A DNA stretch of 18,137 nt from an uncultured Pseudomonadota bacterium (GCA_913052275.1 CAJXDX010000017.1:1-18137); one strand, 5' to 3'. Positions 1 to 7,590 are shown, counted from the first letter of the stretch. The notes: a model not told the origin generated them from the letters alone. Translations and numbers: made by a program.

Positions 1-675
1 CCAAATTATGCGGCCGGTAAAAGCATGGTGGCTGGAGTTTCACGTACATTCAAAGGGAACATTGTAGGTAAAGATATGACCAAGTTTCCGGCACAGCTTG
101 ATTTCTCCGCGGAACTTGCCAAGATTCGTTCTGTTAACCCCGATGCAGTGTTTGTCTTTTATCCGGGGAAACATGGTATGCAGTTTTTCAAGCAGTATTC
201 TCAGGCAGGCTTGAAAGACACGGTTCCATTATATTCCGCTTTCACTGTGGATTCCTTAAGTCTTCCTCGTTTAAAAGATTTGGCCTTTGGTAGTTTAATG
301 ACACAATTCTGGGCCCCTGATTTGGATAATCCTGTAAATAAGCGTTTTGTGGCAGATTACCGTAAAAAGACAGGACGTTATCCAACATTCTACGCGGCAC
401 AATCTTACGACACTATTATGCTTATCAACAGCGCAGTTGAAGCTGTTGGCGGAAATTTGTCCAATAAAGCAGGTATGAGAGCTGCAATGCGTAAAGCTGA
501 ATTCCCATCTGTACGCGGACCTTTTAAATACGGTAACAACCATTTTCCTATCCAAAACTTTTATTTACGTAAAGTAATTAAAGATTCTGAAGGAAACTAC
601 ACAACCAGTATTGTGAAAACCGTTTACACAAATCACCAGGATCCTTACGCAAAGGATTGTAAAATGTCCTGGTAG
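1..675 (+). CDS. livK: ABC transporter substrate-binding protein, LivK type (5' truncated)
   Basis: Periplasmic binding protein that delivers the substrate to the LivHMGF importer encoded next. The reading frame is open from base 1 (it begins P-N-Y-A-A-G-K before the first Met at 25), so the gene starts outside the window and only the last 224 residues are seen. The visible part fits the second half of the Peripla_BP_6 (Leu/Ile/Val-binding) family: a P-D-A-V-F-V-F-Y segment, an A-Q-S-Y-D-T stretch typical of the hinge/lobe region, and a C-terminus with H-Q-D-P-Y-A-K-D-C-K. That tail is common in binding proteins annotated for branched-chain amino acids but also for amides and aromatic acids, so the true ligand is open. 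It lies upstream of livHMGF in the same order as the classic liv operon. The signal peptide is not in view. Confidence 0.9.
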   Translation, partial: PNYAAGKSMVAGVSRTFKGNIVGKDMTKFPAQLDFSAELAKIRSVNPDAVFVFYPGKHGMQFFKQYSQAGLKDTVPLYSAFTVDSLSLPRLKDLAFGSLMTQFWAPDLDNPVNKRFVADYRKKTGRYPTFYAAQSYDTIMLINSAVEAVGGNLSNKAGMRAAMRKAEFPSVRGPFKYGNNHFPIQNFYLRKVIKDSEGNYTTSIVKTVYTNHQDPYAKDCKMSW

Positions 676-687
676 CATTCCTGTTTT

Positions 688-710
688 TGGAGGGACTTCT
701 TGTCCCTCCA
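688..710 (+). terminator. Hairpin just after livK, likely attenuator/terminator
   Basis: A perfect GC-rich hairpin follows the livK stop by 12 nt: GGAGGGAC (689-696), loop TTCTT, GTCCCTCC (702-709), plus one closing T-A pair. The downstream tail (atctctt) is only moderately T-rich, so it may be a partial terminator or a 3'-end stabiliser. Either role would make the binding-protein mRNA more abundant than that of livHMGF, a common arrangement in importer operons; this role is inferred. Confidence 0.65.
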
Positions 711-780
711 TCTCTTAATACTTCCCTTCCACAATTCAAACCTGAAAGCAATGTCAAAATTTTCTCAGACTTATCGTATC

Positions 781-814
781 CAGAAAATATCCTGAGATAT
801 TTTCTGTGCTTTTT
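781..814 (+). terminator. Second hairpin with T-run between livK and livH
   Basis: A perfect 11-bp stem is formed by CAGAAAATATC (781-791) and GATATTTTCTG (796-806) with a four-base loop CTGA, followed by tgcttttt. It is AT-rich and therefore weaker than the hairpin at 688-710. A smaller TTACC/GGTAA pairing (813-817 with 826-830) follows directly. It could be a terminator or a processing/stability element in the livK-livH gap. I see no convincing promoter for livH in the remaining bases. Confidence 0.5.
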
Positions 815-902
815 ACCGTATTTTTGGTAAGAAATTGTTATAGTTATTTACCTTGCCAATCATCATTTCTGAAAAAAACACTTCAAGACAATTAAGGTCC
901 TG

Positions 903-1826
903 GTGAACTGGATACTGCTTCTGGAGCAAACGTTGAACGGTTTACAATTAGGTATCTTACTGTTTCTGCTGGCAGCAGGCCTCACTTTAATTTTTGGAAT
1001 CATGGACCTGATAAACCTGGCACATGGATCCCTATATATGATGGGAGCCTACTTTGCTGCAACATTCACAAATTGGACAGAATCGTTTTTCCTTGGAGTG
1101 CTGCTTACTCTGCCAGCATGCATGCTGTTTGGAATATTGCTGGAAATCATTGCTTTACGAACTCTTTACACACGCAGTCATCTTGATCAAGTCCTGGCAA
1201 CCTTCGGCCTTATCCTTTTTTTTAATGAATTTGTACGACTGTTATGGGGCCCTATCGGGCTCGATATCCCTCTTCCGGACATATTAAACGGCAGTGTCGA
1301 ACTAATTTTTGGAATACGATATCCTGCATTTCGTATGGTAATTATTGCTACAGGAATCATAGTAGCCCTTTTGCTTTACTTACTCGTATCCCGTACAAAG
1401 ATAGGCATGCTAATTCGTGCCGGGGCAAGCAATCGTCAAATGGTAAGTGCTCTTGGAGTTAATATAAACCTTCTCTACACTATTGTCTTTGGTTTGGGTG
1501 CTGCACTTGCAGGTTTGGCGGGCTTAATGGCAGCCCCAATCATGACCGTGGAAATTGGGATGGGAGAAGGGATATTGATATTAACCTTTGTGGTCATAGT
1601 CATTGGAGGTGTGGGTTCAATCCGCGGAGCATTTGTAGCAGCACTGCTGGTGGGATTTATTGATACTGTCGGCCGTTCATTCCTCCCGGATATATTAGGA
1701 CTGTTTGTTTCCAACGATGTTGCAGACACCGCCGCACCTGCCATTTCTTCAATGCTGACCTATGTTCTGATGGCACTCATTCTGGCGATCAGGCCACAGG
1801 GACTTTTCCCGCCAAAAGGAGTATAG
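903..1826 (+). CDS. livH: Branched-chain amino acid ABC transporter permease LivH
   Basis: One of the two inner-membrane permease subunits of the importer, pairing with LivM to form the channel. The 307-residue protein is strongly hydrophobic throughout and carries LivH landmarks: G-L-T-L-I-F-G-I-M-D-L-I-N-L-A-H-G near residues 26-42 and the late G-G-V-G-S-I-R-G-A segment, which includes the ATPase-coupling loop region. The length is normal for LivH (about 290-310). The start is GTG with AAGG (894-897) five bases upstream. The gene abuts livM with no gap and is probably co-transcribed with livMGF; the preceding 227 nt hold two hairpins that could reduce read-through from livK. Confidence 0.93.
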   Translation: MNWILLLEQTLNGLQLGILLFLLAAGLTLIFGIMDLINLAHGSLYMMGAYFAATFTNWTESFFLGVLLTLPACMLFGILLEIIALRTLYTRSHLDQVLATFGLILFFNEFVRLLWGPIGLDIPLPDILNGSVELIFGIRYPAFRMVIIATGIIVALLLYLLVSRTKIGMLIRAGASNRQMVSALGVNINLLYTIVFGLGAALAGLAGLMAAPIMTVEIGMGEGILILTFVVIVIGGVGSIRGAFVAALLVGFIDTVGRSFLPDILGLFVSNDVADTAAPAISSMLTYVLMALILAIRPQGLFPPKGV

Positions 1827-2810
1827 ATGAACTGGTCCCCTCGTACAGTTTTAATAGCCATTTTGATGGCAGGTTTAGCTGCAGTCCCAATTATTGCTGA
1901 CAGTATTGATGAGCCTTTTTATACAGTGTTATTTTCCAGAATGCTTATACTTTCTATAGGAGCAATCAGCCTAAATCTGATCTTAGGGTTTGGTGGAATG
2001 GTGAGTTTTGGTCATGCAGTTTACCTGGGTATTGGATCATATGTTGTAGGAATTGGAACATTACACGCCATTGAAGACGGTGTATCCTGGATGGCAAACG
2101 GCTTCATTCATATGGGAATTGCAGTTGCCGTTTCTGCATTAACAGCGCTAATTATTGGAGCTATTTCACTGCGTACTCGAGGAGTTTATTTCATTATGAT
2201 TACCCTGGCGTTTGCTCAGATGTTCTATTTCATTGCTGTTGGCAACGATAATTATGGTGGAGATGATGGACTAAGCCTTTATACAAGAAGCGAGTTTTAT
2301 GAATTGCTGGATCTTTCAAATGATAACACCCTTTACTATCTTAATTTTATATTCCTGATTGTTTTTTTGTATTTTTCTCACCGCTTAATCAATTCCCGTT
2401 TTGGCATGTTAATCCGCGGAGCAAAATCTAATGAAAAAAGAATGGAATCTATTGGATTCCCTGTTTACCGTTACCGTCTAGTAGCTTTTGTAATTGCCGG
2501 AGCAATTTGCGGAATAGCCGGAGTATTGTCCGCAAATCAAACCGATTTTGTCAGTCCTGCTGTTATGCACTGGACACGATCCGGAGATTTAATCATTATG
2601 GTCGTACTAGGTGGTATGGGTAGTCTTTTTGGTCCTGTTATTGGTGCAGTCGCATTTTTGTTTTTGGAGGAATTTCTTTCGGGTATCACGGAATACTGGC
2701 AGATTTTTTTTGGTCCAATGCTTGTGCTGATTGTAATATTTGGACAAGGTGGAATTGATGGAATTTTAGTCAGGCTGGATAAATGGTGGCAAATTAAGAA
2801 ATCTGCGTAA
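1827..2810 (+). CDS. livM: Branched-chain amino acid ABC transporter permease LivM
   Basis: Second permease subunit of the importer. The 327-residue protein has many hydrophobic segments and the LivM signature N-L-I-L-G-F-G-G-M-V-S-F-G-H-A near residues 50-64, plus a second conserved block V-L-G-G-M-G-S-L-F-G-P near residues 253-267. The ATG follows the livH stop codon immediately, and its ribosome site GGAG (1818-1821) lies inside the end of livH, so translation is probably coupled. Length is typical of the family. Nothing is missing or unusual. Confidence 0.93.
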   Translation: MNWSPRTVLIAILMAGLAAVPIIADSIDEPFYTVLFSRMLILSIGAISLNLILGFGGMVSFGHAVYLGIGSYVVGIGTLHAIEDGVSWMANGFIHMGIAVAVSALTALIIGAISLRTRGVYFIMITLAFAQMFYFIAVGNDNYGGDDGLSLYTRSEFYELLDLSNDNTLYYLNFIFLIVFLYFSHRLINSRFGMLIRGAKSNEKRMESIGFPVYRYRLVAFVIAGAICGIAGVLSANQTDFVSPAVMHWTRSGDLIIMVVLGGMGSLFGPVIGAVAFLFLEEFLSGITEYWQIFFGPMLVLIVIFGQGGIDGILVRLDKWWQIKKSA

Positions 2811-2827
2811 TTTTTAAAAACTCATAT

Positions 2828-3574
2828 ATGTTAATAGTTGATTCTCTGGTTAAATCATTTGGAGGTTTATTGGCCATTGACGATCTGTCCTTCCAGGTTA
2901 AGAAAGGAGTAATTCACGCTGTAATTGGACCTAATGGTGCAGGAAAAACCACCTTAATCAACCAGCTCAGCGGTGAAATTAAACTTGATTCAGGAAATGT
3001 TTTGTTTGACGGAATAAATATTTCAGGCATGGATGTACATTTGCGTTCTGCACTTGGACTTGCCCGTTCATTTCAAATTACCAATATTTTTCTTGATTTA
3101 ACTGCACATGACAATGTTGCACTTGCAGTACAGGCTCACGCAGGTCATTCATTTAAATTCTGGAAAGATGCCAGTAAAGATCATGAACTCAGACAACCTG
3201 CGCTGGAATATTTGCAGCAGGTTGGTTTAGAAAATCGAGCTGAAGTTGTGGCAGGGCAACTATCCCATGGTGAACACCGTCAGTTGGAAATTGCCATGGC
3301 TTTGGCAACCCGTCCAAAATTACTGCTTCTTGACGAACCTATGGCAGGAATGGGCCCAAAAGAATCAATAGCGATGGTAGAAATTCTGCAGGAACTTAAA
3401 GGCAAATTAACCATTCTGCTTATAGAGCATGATATGGATGTGGTTTTCACTTTGGCAGACAAGATTACAGTCCTGGTAAATGGCAGAGGTATCACAACTG
3501 ACAGTCCAGAGGCAATTCGAAAGAATCCGGAAGTTAAAGCAGCATATCTTGGTGAGGAGAATACTGATGCTTGA
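2828..3574 (+). CDS. livG: Branched-chain amino acid ABC transporter ATPase LivG
   Basis: One of the two cytoplasmic ATPases that energise the importer. The 248-residue protein shows Walker A G-P-N-G-A-G-K-T-T (residues 34-42), the Q-loop region S-F-Q-I-T, a signature L-S-H-G-E-H-R-Q-L-E, Walker B L-L-L-L-D-E-P followed by the LivG-type M-A-G-M, and a switch histidine in I-E-H-D-M-D. The C-terminal tail (P-E-V-K-A-A-Y-L-G) is characteristic of LivG rather than LivF. The ATG at 2828 is 17 nt after the livM stop and has no clear ribosome site. The last 8 nt overlap the start of livF. Confidence 0.94.
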   Translation: MLIVDSLVKSFGGLLAIDDLSFQVKKGVIHAVIGPNGAGKTTLINQLSGEIKLDSGNVLFDGINISGMDVHLRSALGLARSFQITNIFLDLTAHDNVALAVQAHAGHSFKFWKDASKDHELRQPALEYLQQVGLENRAEVVAGQLSHGEHRQLEIAMALATRPKLLLLDEPMAGMGPKESIAMVEILQELKGKLTILLIEHDMDVVFTLADKITVLVNGRGITTDSPEAIRKNPEVKAAYLGEENTDA

Positions 3575-4268
3575 AATAAACAACATGGAAACTTCTTATG
3601 GTCAGAGTCAAGTACTGTTCGGTATTGATCTGAAGATAAATCAGGGTGAAGTTGTAACCCTTCTTGGACGCAACGGCATGGGCAAAACAACTACAATAAA
3701 TTCAATTATGGGTCTGGTTAAAACAAAATCCGGTGAAATTATTTTTGATGGTAATCATGTCCAAAAATGGCCACCATACAAAGTTGCCAGGACAGGAATT
3801 GGCCTTGTGCCTGAAGGTCGCCAGATTTTTCCAAATCTTAATGTGTACGAAAACCTCGAGGCAACCTCTTCAAACAGGTTCAAAAAGAGGAATCCGTGGA
3901 CACTCGATAGAGTTTTAGAATTATTTCCCCGATTGAGAGACAGATTAAAAAATATGGGGAATCAGCTATCCGGAGGGGAACAGCAAATGCTGGCAATAGG
4001 GCGGGCGTTGATGACAAACCCCCGTCTGTTGATCTTGGATGAAGCTACAGAGGGGCTTGCCCCTTTAATCAAAAAGGAAATTTGGGATTGCTTAAAAGGT
4101 TTGAAATCATCCGGACAGTCAATCCTTGTGGTAGATAAAAACATTAAGGCTCTTACAGACCTTGCTGACCGCCATTATATTATGGAAAAAGGTAAAATTG
4201 AGTGGATTGGTGATTCATCGACACTGAACTCAAATAAAGAAATACAACATCGATATTTGGGAATTTAG
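3567..4268 (+). CDS. livF: Branched-chain amino acid ABC transporter ATPase LivF
   Basis: Second ATPase of the importer, 233 residues. I place the start at ATG 3567 (M-L-E-I-N-N-M-E), because GAGGAGA at 3554-3560 is a strong ribosome site at the right distance and family members begin with this sequence; the longer open frame from 3480 only adds a stretch overlapping livG. Visible motifs are Walker A G-R-N-G-M-G-K-T-T, signature L-S-G-G-E-Q-Q-M-L, and Walker B L-L-I-L-D-E-A-T-E-G-L-A-P. The switch-loop position reads V-V-D-K-N instead of the usual E-Q-N of LivF or histidine of most ABC ATPases. From memory, a LivF subgroup carries D-K-N together with A-T-E-G, so this looks like a subtype marker rather than damage. 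Confidence 0.93.
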   Translation: MLEINNMETSYGQSQVLFGIDLKINQGEVVTLLGRNGMGKTTTINSIMGLVKTKSGEIIFDGNHVQKWPPYKVARTGIGLVPEGRQIFPNLNVYENLEATSSNRFKKRNPWTLDRVLELFPRLRDRLKNMGNQLSGGEQQMLAIGRALMTNPRLLILDEATEGLAPLIKKEIWDCLKGLKSSGQSILVVDKNIKALTDLADRHYIMEKGKIEWIGDSSTLNSNKEIQHRYLGI

Positions 4269-4323
4269 CAAAGCATTCTTTAAATGCTGCCTGTTACCAA
4301 TTATCATTTTAAGTAATGTTATA

Positions 4324-5934
4324 TTAGCCTTGTTGAAGCAGCTGCAGTACATTTTCAGGCAGCTGATTAGCTTGAGCCTGCATCGATTGGCTTGCAGACA
4401 GTAGAATCTGATTTCCTGTCAATTTTGACATCTCTGCAGCCATATCTGTGTCTCTAATTGTTGACTCTCCTTTGGTGATATTTTCTTCAGCAATTCTTAA
4501 TGAATTAAGATTGCTTTCGACTGCGTTTTTCTGGAATGCTCCAATTCTGCCTCGATAAATTGTAATTTCATCAATCGCTTTATCAATTATTATTCCAGCA
4601 TCATTGGCCCCTCCTTTAGTTCTTAAATCTATATCATAAAGGCTTTTAAATCCGCTTTCATTTTCCACACCCATTCCCAGGTTATTGGTACGAATGCTTT
4701 TCAATGAGAAACTGCTTTCCATCCCTGGTTTAGGTCCAAGATTTACATTCTTCGTCTGTTGAGACAAGTGTACATAGCCTTCAATGATTGGGTTTTCATG
4801 TGAACCAACAATTTCCTCCTGGGACTCTTCCACGAATTCTAAACCAATGAACTCTCCCAGCTCGTTTTTTATAGGGACTTCCTTTAATCCTATTGTGCGA
4901 TCATATTGTATCGTAATTCCCTTTGCAGGAGATCCCCCATGGATAGCAGTTAGATACTGACCTTTTCCTCTGGCAGCCTGACCTCCGATTCTTCCTGCCA
5001 CATCAATACCTGGCTCCGCTAGTTCTGCTATATTAGCTTGTCTTGTCAGTAAACCCGGAAAGTTAGTAGTAACAGAAAAAGTGTAGTCTTCACCAAACTC
5101 CTTGTGCCTTAAGTAGAAAGTTTTATCTGGTGTCTCAAAAGCTTCTAATGCTAATCCAGTGGATTTTATTCCTTCCTTAATTGCATGCATTACGATACCA
5201 CGAATATCTGCAGATGCTTGCTCAGCAGGAAAACGTAAAGGATCACGCCTGTGATTAGACAGAATTTCTTCAATGTTTTTGTTCACTATTCCTGACGTGG
5301 TATCTATTTCGACATTCTGGCCCCCTTCATTCAATAAAATTCTTACTCCTGAACCAATATTATCTACAGTCAATGGAACACTACCTTTTTTAAATGCCTG
5401 TGTACCTACTTGAGAAATATCAACTTCATATCCCTCTACAGGAGAAGCCTTTGTCACAGTTTCAGCACTTACAAATCTTAAATTATCTCCAACAGTGGCT
5501 CCATTAGTGCCCAAGCTTCCATCAAGCAAATGTTTGCCATTAAACATGGCTGTTTCCACGATTCGGTCTAAAGTGACAAGAAGGTCTTCAACCTCCTGCT
5601 GATCTGCTTCAACCATACTCTCATCGTTCACCGCTTCATTTGCTGCGTGAACTGAAAGCTGCTTCAGTGTGATCAAAATGTTGCTGAATTCACTCAGGGC
5701 TCCCTCAGCTGTTTGAAACATTGCAATTGCACTGTCATTATTGCTGTGCGCCTGTTTCAATCCAGCAATTTGTCCTCTTAAACGCTCTGAAGCAATCAAA
5801 TCGGCTGGTCCATCAGCTGCACTATTTATTCTGGTTCCTGAACTAAGTTTAGAAATTGAACTTTTGACATTTTTTAAATTGTTATCTGAGTGCCTCAATG
5901 TATTCAGTGACATGGCATTGCTTCGAATTTTCAT
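4324..5934 (-). CDS. fliC: Flagellin (filament protein)
   Basis: Subunit of the flagellar filament, exported through the flagellar type III apparatus. The 536-residue protein has a conserved N-terminal D0/D1 region (S-I-S-K-L-S-S-G-T-R-I-N-S-A-A-D near residues 28-43, then the long helix ending D-G-S-L-G) and a conserved C-terminal D1/D0 region over roughly the last 97 residues, ending N-Q-L-P-E-N-V-L-Q-L-L. The 260-odd residues between form the variable surface domains. Start chosen at ATG 5932-5934, because GGGAG (5941-5945) lies six bases upstream and flagellins begin close to this M-K-I-R-S-N; the open frame extends 15 codons further without support. The usual A-A-D-D-P-A-G-L helix turn reads A-A-D-G-P-A-D-L here. 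It is transcribed from the sigma-28-type promoter at 6020-6046 and converges on livF. No other flagellar gene is in the window. Confidence 0.95.
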   Translation of the reverse strand: MKIRSNAMSLNTLRHSDNNLKNVKSSISKLSSGTRINSAADGPADLIASERLRGQIAGLKQAHSNNDSAIAMFQTAEGALSEFSNILITLKQLSVHAANEAVNDESMVEADQQEVEDLLVTLDRIVETAMFNGKHLLDGSLGTNGATVGDNLRFVSAETVTKASPVEGYEVDISQVGTQAFKKGSVPLTVDNIGSGVRILLNEGGQNVEIDTTSGIVNKNIEEILSNHRRDPLRFPAEQASADIRGIVMHAIKEGIKSTGLALEAFETPDKTFYLRHKEFGEDYTFSVTTNFPGLLTRQANIAELAEPGIDVAGRIGGQAARGKGQYLTAIHGGSPAKGITIQYDRTIGLKEVPIKNELGEFIGLEFVEESQEEIVGSHENPIIEGYVHLSQQTKNVNLGPKPGMESSFSLKSIRTNNLGMGVENESGFKSLYDIDLRTKGGANDAGIIIDKAIDEITIYRGRIGAFQKNAVESNLNSLRIAEENITKGESTIRDTDMAAEMSKLTGNQILLSASQSMQAQANQLPENVLQLLQQG

Positions 5935-5980
5935 TTTGTTCTCCCAATTATTTTTATAACTTTTAATGTTTCCCCTCAAA

Positions 5981-5999
5981 GCTGGTTAATTTTCCCAGC
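5981..5999 (-). other. Small hairpin in the flagellin mRNA leader
   Basis: GCTGG (5981-5985) can pair with CCAGC (5995-5999) across a 9-base AT-rich loop, within the predicted flagellin 5' leader. In the mRNA the ribosome site (GGGAG) lies about 36 nt downstream of this hairpin. A role in mRNA stability or in binding a post-transcriptional regulator is possible but unproven. Confidence 0.35.
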
Positions 6000-6019
6000 C
6001 GGAAAAACACTTGTATTGC

Positions 6020-6046
6020 TTTTCGGAATATTTTGAAAAAACTTTA
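6020..6046 (-). promoter_or_regulatory. Sigma-28 (FliA) promoter for flagellin
   Basis: Read on the minus strand the site is TAAAGTTT (6046-6039), an 11-base spacer, then TCCGAAAA (6027-6020). The FliA consensus is TAAAGTTT-N11-GCCGATAA, so the -35 matches 8 of 8, the spacer is exact and the -10 matches 6 of 8. It sits about 85 nt upstream of the flagellin ATG and downstream of the hemW stop, giving a leader of roughly 75 nt. This indicates late-class flagellar expression controlled by FliA/FlgM. Confidence 0.85.
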
Positions 6047-6075
6047 CTCAAAAATTTAAATAATAATTTGATCGT

Positions 6076-7302
6076 TTAATGCGAGCTGTTCGATGGCATC
6101 ATCTGCACCGTAATCTTGTCTGCTATAAGCATCCCTTTCGGTGTTAAACAAAAATGGTTATCTTTCTTTAATGCATGGCCCTGCTCGTAAAGTGAATTTA
6201 CATATTGTTCTTCCTGGGTACTCCATTCCAATTCGAATCGTTCAATCCATCCCTGCAGATTCACACCTTCACTGCTCCTTAATCCTAGCATCAGAAATTC
6301 TACAGCAAGCTGGGTAGATGAAAGCTGTTCTTCAAATTCGACAGGTAAAGTGTTTTTTTTCAAATGACTAATGTAAGGTTTTACTGATCCGATGTTTCCT
6401 TTACGAGTTCTCTCATAATATGAATGCGCACCAGCTCCGAAGCCAAGATATTCCTTTCCTGACCAGACAAGCAGGTTATTCCTGCTTTCGTTTCCTTTCT
6501 CTGAAAAATTTGAAACTTCATACTGAATTAGTCCTTCTGCTTCCAATCGGTTAATTGCCCATATATACATTTCCTCATATTGTTCATGATGTTCATTAAC
6601 CCATTTACAGATTTGCATATTTTTACCAAAAGGTGTCCGATCATGTATTTCTAGTCCATATAAAGAAATATGATTAGGTTTGTAGGAGATGGCAGCTTCT
6701 ACATCCTTTTTAAACATTGAAACACTTTGTCCCGGGATTCCGAACATCAGATCTATATTCCAATTTTGGAAAGGAGAGTTCACTATTTCTTCGCACGCTT
6801 TACGCAAATCAGAAGCATCATGACAACGTCCAAGCTTCCTGAGGAGAGAGTCCCGGAAACTTTGGCCTCCTAAACTCAAGCGATTGACTCCGATTTTGGC
6901 AAGATTGTTTAAATATTCCGGACTCACATCTTCAGGATTCATTTCAAACGTAATTTCAACATTTTTTGAACAGGGTAAATGCTCTCTGACTTTTGAAAGC
7001 AGCTTTGATAATTCAGGAATACTTAGTCGAGATGGTGTCCCCCCGCCGACATAAATGGATTCAAGCAGTTTATGCCCATTATTTTTTTGCAGTTCACTCT
7101 CTTTCTGATTCATTCCTTTAATTTCTTCTACAATCATGGAAATTTCTTTAAGCATTTCTGTGATATATTTGCTATGTAAATCAGAATGGTCTTTACAGAC
7201 AGCAAAGGAACAAAATGGGCAAATTTTTCGGCAAAACGGGATATGAAGATAAACAGCCGGTACAGGACTATATTTTTTATTTTTTTTGTGTGATTTATAC
7301 AA
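6076..7302 (-). CDS. hemW: HemW-like radical SAM protein (putative haem chaperone)
   Basis: Radical SAM protein of the HemW/HemN-like family; HemW binds haem and hands it to respiratory enzymes, and is not the oxygen-independent coproporphyrinogen oxidase. The 408-residue protein has the [4Fe-4S] motif C24-x3-C28-x2-C31-x-F33. The Phe at that last place, rather than a fourth Cys, is the usual HemW/HemN distinction. G-G-G-T-P-S (86-91), S-L-G-G-Q-S-F (143-149) and the HemW C-terminal domain are also present. The HemW H-N-x-x-Y-W motif is degenerate: N-N-L-L-V-W at 275-280. The start is TTG at 7302-7300, because an in-frame TAA lies immediately before it, AAGG (7311-7314) lies eight bases upstream, and no ATG occurs before residue 50. 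It is divergent from nrdJ. Confidence 0.85.
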   Translation of the reverse strand: MYKSHKKNKKYSPVPAVYLHIPFCRKICPFCSFAVCKDHSDLHSKYITEMLKEISMIVEEIKGMNQKESELQKNNGHKLLESIYVGGGTPSRLSIPELSKLLSKVREHLPCSKNVEITFEMNPEDVSPEYLNNLAKIGVNRLSLGGQSFRDSLLRKLGRCHDASDLRKACEEIVNSPFQNWNIDLMFGIPGQSVSMFKKDVEAAISYKPNHISLYGLEIHDRTPFGKNMQICKWVNEHHEQYEEMYIWAINRLEAEGLIQYEVSNFSEKGNESRNNLLVWSGKEYLGFGAGAHSYYERTRKGNIGSVKPYISHLKKNTLPVEFEEQLSSTQLAVEFLMLGLRSSEGVNLQGWIERFELEWSTQEEQYVNSLYEQGHALKKDNHFCLTPKGMLIADKITVQMMPSNSSH

Positions 7303-7439
7303 TTATTTTACCTTAAATATCAGCTTATTAATTGTTACTACTTGATTTAGCAGAAGATATTTTCTGTTGATTTTTTGCATTCGATTACCTAAAATATACT
7401 GTCCTTATCCTGATTATTTTCCATTGCTGCCGAAAAATT

Positions 7440-7459
7440 TGACATACTTGAATATGTCA
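7440..7459. promoter_or_regulatory. 20-bp dyad, candidate operator between hemW and nrdJ
   Basis: TGACATA (7440-7446), six-base centre CTTGAA, then TATGTCA (7453-7459): both 7-bp arms are perfect inverted copies. The geometry resembles a dimeric repressor or CRP/FNR-type site, although the half-sites do not match the CRP (TGTGA) or FNR (TTGAT) consensus. A short transcript hairpin is the alternative; on the minus strand it would be followed by AAATTTTT, so it could also act as a weak terminator there. Confidence 0.45.
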
Positions 7460-7514
7460 TGATTCTTTTGTCTGAATAGAATCAGCAGAATCGTTATTTT
7501 ACTAATGCACATTC

Positions 7515-7559
7515 GGTAAAATTAATTTTTCAGGTAAAATTATTTGAGTTTATTTGACT
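7515..7559 (+). repeat. Two sets of short direct repeats upstream of nrdJ promoter
   Basis: GGTAAAATTA occurs at 7515-7524 and again at 7533-7542 (18-base period). TATTTGA occurs at 7541-7547 and 7551-7557, exactly one helical turn (10 bases) apart, the second copy overlapping the predicted -35 box. Such phased repeats next to a promoter are typical of activator or repressor binding sites. In AT-rich DNA some of this may be chance. Confidence 0.4.
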
Positions 7560-7582
7560 CTTTAATTAATCTATAATTTAAT
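7554..7582 (+). promoter_or_regulatory. Predicted sigma-70-type promoter for nrdJ
   Basis: TTGACT (7554-7559) and TTTAAT (7577-7582) are separated by exactly 17 bases, each matching 5 of 6 consensus positions. Transcription would start near 7589, leaving a leader of about 200 nt before the nrdJ ATG. A TATAAT at 7572-7577 has a perfect sequence but lies only 12 bases from the same -35, so I favour the 17-base pairing. An imperfect CTAT/ATAG dyad (7571-7584) overlaps the -10. Confidence 0.55.
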
Positions 7583-7590
7583 AGTAGTTA

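Noticed and set aside
3480..3566. Earlier ATG for livF inside livG
   Set aside because: The extra residues do not resemble LivF, while ATG 3567 has a strong ribosome site and the family N-terminus.
4269..4323. Bidirectional terminator between livF and flagellin
   Set aside because: AGCATT/AATGCT (4272-4277 with 4283-4288) forms only six pairs and lacks a T-run on either strand.
5935..5979. 15-codon N-terminal extension of flagellin
   Set aside because: Flagellins begin near M-K-I-R-S-N, and the GGGAG ribosome site is placed for ATG 5934.
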